From NCBI RefSeq assembly GCF_001577835.2, contig NC_029519.1, forward strand, positions 34,082,768 to 34,146,767: 64,000 bases of DNA. Reading direction: 5' to 3'. The first letter of the stretch is position 1. Every line of letters begins with the position of its first letter. The stretch comes from Coturnix japonica (Eukaryota > Chordata > Aves > Galliformes > Phasianidae). A model generated the notes under the pieces. The model was not told the origin of the DNA and searched no databases. It saw only the letters and a program-made list of their open reading frames with translations. The position numbers and the translations under genes were made by a program. This document shows, one piece after another, positions 56,296-64,000 of this stretch.

Positions 56296-59200
56296 TTGCA
56301 TCTCTCTTCCTGCACGTATCAGTCTGACTAAAGGTATGAGTTCTCTGCTTTGAGCTTAACAGGTTATTTCTGTCAACTGCTTCTCTTTCCTTATGAAATT
56401 AATTGAATAATAAAGACATTTTAAGGAGTATGTAATTACTGAATTATACACAGTTTCTACTATGAGACTCCACATTTTTGCCAAGTCAAATGGATGGTAG
56501 TTAAATCTCCACTAAATATGTTGTTGCACTTTATCAGGGCAAATACACATTTTGGGCCAACCACTGTGAAAACTTAAAAGATCCGTTTGGAGAGCAGATT
56601 GAGTATTCAAACTGGCCCTGTGTTTTCACCGGCAATGTGATAACAAAGATAAACACCGTTGTTATTGTTAAAGATAGATTCATTTTTAAGTGAAAAATAA
56701 TTCTTAGGGAAGATATTCTGAGGAAGAACGTTATGACACATGGATCTATTTTTGTTGTTTGGGGTGGGAGGGTTAGTGGTCCGTGGCTTTTCTCCTTTTG
56801 TTCTGGTTGCTGTGGGGTTTTTTTGGCTTCCTTTCCTCTCTCTGCCTTTGTCCTTTCTTTTCAGTTCTCAGCACTTAACCCTTCCTAGAGGAGGTGGATG
56901 TGACAGTGCTGTTCTGCTGACAACAGCTCCTGTAATGCTGATTTCTGTTCTCGAGTATCTCAAGCCAAAGGTATCTCGGGTTTACAGTGTCACTGCTTTT
57001 CAGGATCAGGGGAGAGCAAGAACAGTAACCAGCTGAAATCAAATCCTGAATCTTCATTCTGAAGAGTGACATTTTAGCATTTGGTAAGTTGGCTGTCACA
57101 TTTCTCTAGGTATCACACAGCAAACTTGAGGCCCTTAAGAATATTCCCACTAGACCATGAGCAAAAAGAGTGGCTGTCCTGCATATGTGAGTGAGCCTTG
57201 GCCAGTCCTGAAATAGGACTTTTATTCTGGAGACAGACATTTTTGTAATGATGGTTGAAGAGAGCTGTACTGTAAGTGCTGTCAGTGGGCTGTACTGAAT
57301 TTGTGCGGGTGAATCCCTGCTTCACGCTGTACCACTGTTAGAAGGTAGCTGCAACTTAAAGTAGTTTCTAATAGAGCACTGTTTCCCGATAAGGAATATT
57401 CAGATGAAACATGTCCTAAAAAGAGATTAAAACATTTCTTTGGGGTTTTTGTCTGTTTTTAGCAAATGTCATAACAAGTGGGATTCCTCTGAATAGGCAT
57501 CTATCTGTCTGTATGGCAGCTAAGATAAGATAGTTTGTGGTTCAGTATGGCACAGTATAAAAAAATGGCTTGGGAACAGACATACTTGATTGACCCAGGA
57601 AGATCAAAAGAATTAAGTCTGGACAGACAATTACGGTGTGACATGAACCGTATAGAGACATTTTGGGTGGTCTTTAGGAGAATGAGTTTCAAGCTGAAGG
57701 AAAATTCTGGCTGAACACTGGGAAGGATCCTCAGGCGTGAGCCCTGTGCTGCTCATGTACATTGGGTTCTTCTGCAGGTGCCCAGCTCACCTTGGAGCCT
57801 CCTCATGCCAGAGGATGGTATGAGCATGCACACAGATACACGCCTGAGGTGAGGCAAAGCAACGGAGCAGACTGTTGTGGAGGAAGCTGGCAGGATGAGC
57901 TACCAGGCTGTGCAGACTTTGTGATTTTGGCTTAGAGTGGGGCGAGTGTGTACACTGCGTAATGTTTAACCAGCTCACGTTTTGTTTCTCTGAACCCTTG
58001 TAAAACAGCAGGAGACTGGAGGCTTTTGTTAGAATGAAGGGAGCCTGACAACCTGCTGAGATGTTGCACCTGTAAGCTGGGGTAAAACGGCCACAGGAGG
58101 TTTCTGTTCCTTAGACACAACAGTACATCACCAAAAATGGTGGGGCCAAGGAGGACTCGAGGCCCTGGATTCTTCTCAAGCAATTTTTGAATGCATATCT
58201 AATGGAATCAAGCCTTTACAAAGGAGAAACTGTATCTCACCATGTTTGCTGCCTGCCAGAGCAAGTCTGCTCTCCCTGCCCTCACATACACTAATATTTG
58301 TAGTTGTTTCCGAGTCTCTGGAGCTCTGCACCTTGTGGCCCTGCAAGTGTAGCTGTGCACATCAGCAGCTGAGCAGAAGAGGACAGCCAGCTCTGGCAGA
58401 TAGCAGACATGGCAGGAGGCGATTTCTTTTGCATGATGGTGTGATGCCATTGCCTCATCTCTTGCATCAGGCAGCAAAGAGCCGGGAATGCAAGATGATG
58501 GGAGAAAGGAATGGGGTCAGGAGCTGGGAGTAAAAGGTTGATTGCTTGGGTGTGCTTTGCACCAAGCAGGGACCACGAGCAAGCAGAAATAAATTGTGTT
58601 TGGGAACAGAAGATAGATGTGGTCTGACCTTGCTTACTGAGGAGTTTTGTGAGGGTTTAGAAAGCAACATCACTGGATGGAGATATTTGCCCTAATTTTA
58701 ATCTTTGTTTTCCTTTACATATTGTTAGAAAAATGTTGCTCTGGGTTTTCAACCAGGGAATGAGAACAGGGCAGAGGGAACAGCTGGCTGCTCTGTCTCT
58801 GGACACTTTTAACTAAGCTTACATGGACTTAGCGCTCTCATTAGAGTTACCAGACAAGTCACAAACTCAACTTGTCTGCCATCTCCTGAGATGAACAGCG
58901 TGATTATTGGAATGGATGTGCTGGTGCCCCTCGCTCATTTTAAGTAATTTTATTTTTCAGGTGCGATAAATGTCGCAATGTCACGGATGGGCAGCAGTGC
59001 TTGTTCTGGCTCATTCTTTCTGCTTGTTGAAACATTGGAAGAGTTACAAATCTCTCTTTTTTTAGTATGCGGAAGGTCTAAGTTGCAACAAACATACAGG
59101 GCTTGGACATTTCCAAGATGTGACAGAGCCTTAGGGCAGGAACTGAAAGGTGGTGCCTTGCCGGGCATGAGCTGCTGCCCAAGGAGAGCAGGGGTAAAAT

Positions 59201-59356
59201 AAGGGCTGCGTAGGGAAGAACTTATTGTTCTTCTTTTGACAGCGGGCTAGTCTGACTTTGGAAGGCCTTAGTCAAGAAGCATAGATGAGGTAATGATGTA
59301 GATGTGTGGCAGACAGAGTGCCCAGCTGCTTTATGGCTACTGAGAAAATACCCCAG
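56296..59356. other. Intergenic, no gene identified
   Basis: Somewhat GC-richer than the TBCK introns from about 57.7 kb. Overlapping open frames of 60-98 codons occur on both strands without domains. A dense cluster of GATA- and SOX/FOX-like words lies at 56637-56682 (see findings). Confidence 0.5.
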
Positions 59357-59359
59357 ATT

Positions 59360-59398
<39 letters not shown>

Positions 59399-59400
59399 TT
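59357..59400. repeat. (TTA)n/(TTTA)n microsatellite
   Basis: Three TTTA units run into about nine TTA units and a short T run. This is the longest microsatellite in the window and likely to vary in length between individuals. Confidence 0.9.
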
Positions 59401-59670
59401 TAATTAGCTTGGTGTTGCAGGCAAAGGGGCTGTGACTACAGCTGCAGGAAAGAGTTCTGAATTCGTTGTTCCTCAAGTAAAACATTCCTGATTGCTTAAT
59501 ATTTATCTCAAGTAAATTGGCCTCTGGTGCCAGAGAAAACAGTCTTTGGGTTCAGCAGGTCCTAAGGCAAAGAAACTTTATTATGTTTTGGGCAGGATCT
59601 ACCAGCACTGCCAGATGCTGTGCTATACATTTAACCTGAATCTTCCCAGCAGATGGGGGGCTAAATTTGA

Positions 59671-60035
59671 AAGCGTGCAGCTGAGGATGAAGGCCGTGAT
59701 GGTCTGTTTTTCATCAAAAGCTTGAGATCGCAGCAGCACGGAGCTGGAAGAACAAGGGAAGTTTGGGGCTCTGAAACAAACTGGGAGCGTGAGACACAAG
59801 TGCAGCTGAAGAACTTGGAGAGTCAGTGGAGGAGGAGGAAAAGATCAGGGGAAGAGAAAGGAGGAACATCTGTCCATGCAGAAGATGGGGAGCTGTACTC
59901 TCATCTCGTGTCCTGCAGGAAGAGCATCCAGCTCCAAAGCTCAGACACTGTGGGCAAGATGAAGGAAAATTCCAGTTCTGAATTTGCAGACAGAATTCAG
60001 GAACCAGAGGAAGCTCAGGAGGTTGTACCTTTCAG
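59671..60035 (+). other. Open frame ending at a strong splice donor; possible exon
   Basis: The frame is open for about 122 codons from just after a TGA at 59668-59670 to a CAG|GTAAGG donor (exon side ends at 60035), where the intronic TAA would otherwise stop it. The deduced peptide is hydrophilic and rich in Glu, Lys, Arg, Gln and Ser (for example SSSEFADRIQEPEEAQEV) and has no membrane segment or domain I recognise. There is no early ATG; the first Met codon in frame is about 30 codons from the end. No convincing acceptor or partner exon was found. It may be an exon of an unannotated transcript or chance in a GC-richer patch. Confidence 0.25.
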
Positions 60036-60955
60036 GTAAGGCTGCCTGCATTTAGGCACTATGCCTATAAAATTGCTGTTAGGGGCTGCTCAAGGGCTTT
60101 CAATGTCAGTGTGGGCCAGGTTGGGAGTTCTGCAGCAAAACTGCAGAGTGCTGAGAAGTGAGACCCCACGAACACCCTGTCTTACCCTGGTGTCCTGGTG
60201 GTGCAGATGCATTTCTTACCTCATCCATGTGGTTGCTGTGATGCTGGACCTGCTCTTTAGAGTAGGAGGGGCTGTGGGCAGGGATGGAGGAGCAGAAGGT
60301 AATGACTCTGTCAAGAGCCTGAAGCTCTGTGGCCAAGCAGACCATTTCTGTCTAGCCCTTTAACCACCCACTCAAGTCAATCAAAGGCCATTTAATGATG
60401 AAGGCATCCTTTGATACACTATGTACCTTTTCTACCTGTTTTATTTTGGTATTAATGAAATGTTTTTTCAAGCCCCATTTGCGTGTCTTCATTTGGAAAA
60501 CAAATTAATCTACTCTGATAAAAGCTGGCAGAGGAGCTCACAGCGAGCATCGCAGTGAGCACGTGAGTGTGCTGACATGCAACTGAGCTGCCAGAATGCT
60601 GAGATTTCACAACACCCCACAAAACGGCCTCCTGCTCCTCATGGGTAATTAAATGTCACTCGCTTTAGAGCAGTCAGCCTTCAGTGATGGAGCTCAGCCA
60701 ATTAAAATATCTTTTGTGTAAGCAGGATAAAACTGGTGGCATATGACAGGAGGGCGACTGAATTGCTCACAGTTTAATAACAGCTCTAACTGTGCAATAA
60801 AGGTGTCTGGTTTCTATGTAAATTGTTGTACACCACAGAACTGTTGGGTTTAATATTAGTGAGCGGGTTTAATGTTTTAGAGTCCTGTTTATACAATGAG
60901 GTGCAGTGACTGAAAGGATCCCCTAGATCATAATGTGAATCATGTGTATTTGATG
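60036..60955. other. Intergenic; candidate regulatory DNA
   Basis: No repeat is recognised in this stretch. It contains a perfect inverted pair ATCAAAGG/CCTTTGAT at 60380 and 60408 and several homeodomain-type words such as GGTAATTAAAT and CCAATTAAAATATC between about 60640 and 60720. A 100-codon frame at 60061-60363 has no domain signal. Confidence 0.4.
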
Positions 60956-61360
60956 TAGAATCACAGAATGCCGCAGGTTGGAGGGGAACTTAAAGTCCCC
61001 CCAGCTGCAAACCGTGCTGTGGGCTGGGTGCCCCCTCCAGCTCAGGCTGCCCAGGGCCCATCCAACCTTGGGCACCTCCAGGGATGGGGCACCCACAGCT
61101 CTGGGCAGCAGTGCCAGCACCTCACTGCCCTCTGAGTAAAGAATTTCCTTATAGCATCTAACCTCAGTCTTCCCTCTTGTAGTTTAAAGCCATTCCCACT
61201 TGCTCCATCACTATAAGACTGTGTTAAATATCACTCTCCCTCCTGCTTGTAAGCTCCCTTCCAGTACTGGAAGGCTGCAATGAGATCACCACGGAGCCTC
61301 CTCTGAGCTAAACAAATCCCTCAACCCTTCACATAAGAGGTGCTTCAGCCCTTACAGTCA
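60956..61360 (-). mobile_element. CR1 LINE, truncated 3' end, antisense
   Basis: About 400 bp in antisense order. It starts with AATCACAGAATG and GGTTGGAGGGGAACTTAAAG, continues with GGCTGCCCAGGGCCCATCCAACC, a CTTGGGCACCTCCAGGGATGGGGC block and CACTGCCCTCTGAGTAAAGAATTTCC, then a CATCTAACCTCAGTCTTCCC block and a GAGATCACCACGGAGCCTCC block, and ends near GAGGTGCTTCAGCCC. This is the GC-rich CR1 type common in landfowl. It is the best preserved and probably youngest CR1 in the window. It is 5'-truncated and has no intact ORF2; the 66-codon antisense frame within it is not a gene. Confidence 0.95.
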
Positions 61361-63802
61361 TGTTGAAGAGAGCACAACTTCTGTGAGCTTACAAAAGAGG
61401 AGCTCCCACTCTTGCACTTGAAGGCAGGGACGTGACAATGTGTTTCACTGTGCTGCTCTTGGTTATTTAGATGGGAGAGCTGCAAAAAGAGAAGGCTTAA
61501 CTTGTGCTTGGCATCATTATATGCTGATATTATGATCCACTGTGTAAATTCCAACATTAGCTGGTGCAAAAAAAAAATAGAGACTTGTTCTTTTAAGTTA
61601 ACCAGCTTTTTCCCCTCTAAGTTTGGATGTTGCCTTTGATCTGTTCCTGATCACATATCAAGACATTATTTGGGCTGCTTATCTCTTTCAGTTGTGCTGC
61701 ATGTTTAATGCTGTGCTCGCCAGGGAGTAAATCCACATAAAAACACACTTAAAAGTCAGCAGTGTTTCCTTTTCTGGCAGGACAGCTGTGGAGCTGCGGT
61801 GTGATGGAGGACCTGACGAGGATGTGTTTCAAGGCTGGGAGCCCCCCAGGAGGGGCAGGCTGACGAGGTGCTGATGGAGAGGTGACCACGTCACACCGCT
61901 GCCTGGGCCAGGAGTGTCCTGCAGGTACAGTCAGAAGCAAAGCTGTCTGTCCACCTGTTGACTTCACCAGCTTGTAGGATCTGAGGGCCGTAGCCATGGT
62001 CAGCAGCAGTGCTTTCCCCCAGGGGTATAAGCAGGTGCAAGGGACAGCAGCTGCAACCCTTGGTAGGTATGAGACGTGAGATAGGGGTTTTGGATCCAAG
62101 CATCCTTAGGATGTGAGGCCATCCTACTTCAAGGCATTTCAATGCAGCCTGCCCTGGCTCTAGATTTTGGCAGCTGGTTTTGTGTTTGCCGGGAGCTGTT
62201 GCATACATAGGGGAGGGTTAGGGTTAGAGCAACCCGTGTGTCATTGCAATCCCATGTCTGTGGCAGTCCCAAACTTCAGGACTGGCATTGCATGTGAATG
62301 CAGCGCAGTCAGTCAGTCTGGGTACAAGCTGTACCTTGTCTTCACAGGAGTTTGCCAAATGTAAACCGAAGCAAAAGGTTTCTGGATGAAAGTCAGAAGT
62401 GAAACGTTGGGCTGCTGAAGTGCATGGTGAGGAAAAAAACTGGGAGAAGAATGTGAAGGATTCCTGGCCTCAACAGAGAACATAAGAAGTCATAAAACAG
62501 AAGGATAACAAAAATTACTGGAAAACGGCCATAGTATCTGTTGTACAAAGGAAAGCAGGATTTGGCTGTGCCACACTGAGGGGGGCACCCTTATTCTATG
62601 TGCTGGATAGGTACCTGGCTTGCTTTCTCAACTGCTTAATACTGACCTCAGCCCACTGGGTGCAATGCACACCTCAGGCATGTCCCTTCTGCTCTCAGGA
62701 TGTGGTTAGCGGGGGCGTTACCTCCAGAAGAGCGGTTTGATAGCAGTGGAGATTTGGTCCTGGGGTGTGGGGAATCCCGGAATGGCAGAACTACGGGGAA
62801 AAAGAGTAAAGGAACAAAAATACCAAAGAATGAGGTTAAATATTACTAAAAGCAAAGAAGGAGTCGGTTGATCCTTAACAGGTACTGTTAAGTAACATGA
62901 GAACAGAGAATGATTTATTTTCACCCAGACAGTGCAGGTCTACTTTGCTTTCTTGCTTGTCATGTTTTTAAGAAAACGAGGGTTACAGCTACACGATACC
63001 CATGTGTATCAAGCAGGTGTCTGCATTAAATCCATCTGGAACTCTGGAGCAAAGCTGGGTATTTCTTGGGGGAAAAATGGCAACCTAATGGGATCCTATC
63101 AATCACTGCAATGTCTGCTATTTCTTTTACCCCAATGCACATTGCTCATCCACGATGGGTTTGGTTTTATGTCTTTTCCCTGCTGTGGAAAAACTGAAGT
63201 CATACAACTGCAGGACGTTGGCATAAAGCAGCAGGTGAGTGTATTTTAACCTGCCGGGAAAGCTCTGATAATTTGGGCTGTGCTATATATATATGTGTGT
63301 GTGTGTGGATTTACTCCTGTTTTACATCCTACCATATACATACATACATATATGTGTATTTTGGGGTTTCCAGTGCCAGGCTCTCAAGGGCTGTCCCAGT
63401 GTTACACTGTCAGTGGTCACAGCGCTTTACGGTGGTACTTGTTTGATTATGAAGTACCTAAAATAATTCATAAACACAAAGACACCAACTCCTCCTGTTG
63501 TCATCCCAGTACTTCCTTCTCTTTACCATCTAAATTCAGTCAAACGTGGGGTTCTAAGGCTCACTTCTAAGTTGCCATTTTGTGGGCAAAACTCAATATA
63601 TATATACCACTCTTACATAGTTAAATGCACTGACAGTAGCTACATATTTAACTACATTTAGCATGAATTCTCATCTCTTGGTTCATTCCATTGCAATGAT
63701 GAGTCTCTTGATCCAGAAATGAAAACAAGACATTTCCATAAGCATCCAGTAAGAGCCTTCTTTACTGAATACTTTAAAATAACGACAAGTCTTTTCCACT
63801 AT
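61361..63802. other. Intergenic, no gene identified
   Basis: Overlapping open frames up to 116 codons at 61749-62208 (- strand) lie in a GC-richer patch and show no domain or splice support. Two adjoining telomere-type units (GGGTTAGGGTTAG) occur near 62215. No interspersed repeat is recognised. Confidence 0.5.
63284..63308. repeat. (TA)n(TG)n microsatellite
   Basis: About six TA units run into seven TG units. A second short ATAC/TATG tract follows at about 63336-63357. Confidence 0.85.
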
Positions 63803-64000
63803 TCACAAGTATTTCTGATGTACTGCGAAGTAACAGAAGAGAAGACAGCTCACAATCAGAATTGAAGCAAAGTGGTTGCCAGAATTTTTACAAATAGGTG
63901 GTTTGCTTCCATTCCAGAACGTTTGCTGATATGTTTGTGCAGGAGAATCTCCACCTGTTTGGTCAGATGTGCTGCTGTACGTACAGTGCTGATGGCGTCT

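Noticed and set aside
60061-60363. 100-codon frame just after the candidate exon donor
   Set aside because: No domain, opposed by a frame on the other strand, and it begins inside what would be the intron of the candidate exon.
61749-62208. 116- and 105-codon minus-strand frames
   Set aside because: They overlap each other in different frames within a GC-richer patch, where stop codons are rarer. No homology or exon borders were recognised.

Overview
This is a 64 kb window of AT-rich, intron-rich vertebrate nuclear DNA. The only interspersed repeats I could name are CR1 LINE 3' ends, including one GC-rich copy of the type common in landfowl. I found no Alu, L1 or B1/B2 copies. That points to a bird, most likely a galliform such as chicken; the species is inferred.

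Left part (1-about 40,880, + strand): the 3' portion of one host gene, TBCK (TBC1 domain-containing kinase-like protein). Six coding exons (3295-3331, 4388-4549, 14520-14695, 27304-27479, 30507-30666, 39999-40109) join in perfect phase into 273 codons plus a TAA stop. They encode the end of the TBC (Rab-GAP-like) domain, a serine-rich linker and the whole C-terminal rhodanese-like domain, about the last 30% of the protein. The kinase-like domain, most of the TBC domain and the promoter lie left of the window. The 3' UTR follows, with two AATAAA signals at 40643 and 40855. The introns are large (1.1 to 12.6 kb) and hold CR1 fragments and simple repeats. The short ORFs seen in them are not genes.

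Right part (about 40,880-64,000): intergenic DNA with no gene I can identify. It holds a full-looking CR1 3' segment at 60956-61360, microsatellites, a tandem duplication, and two diverged copies of an unidentified repeat at 54.8 and 56.2 kb. Some stretches resemble conserved non-coding DNA, for example a perfect inverted pair of TCF/LEF-type sites at 60.4 kb. There is also one unexplained 120-codon open frame ending at a textbook splice donor (60035/60036). In other amniotes the next gene past the TBCK 3' end is NPNT, in convergent orientation. I see no NPNT exon here, so it would lie beyond the right edge.

I found no CRISPR array, operon, rRNA, tRNA or identifiable intact mobile element. 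The strongest results are the exact TBCK exon structure (including a 37-bp microexon), the rhodanese domain without a catalytic cysteine, and the uncatalogued repeat pair.
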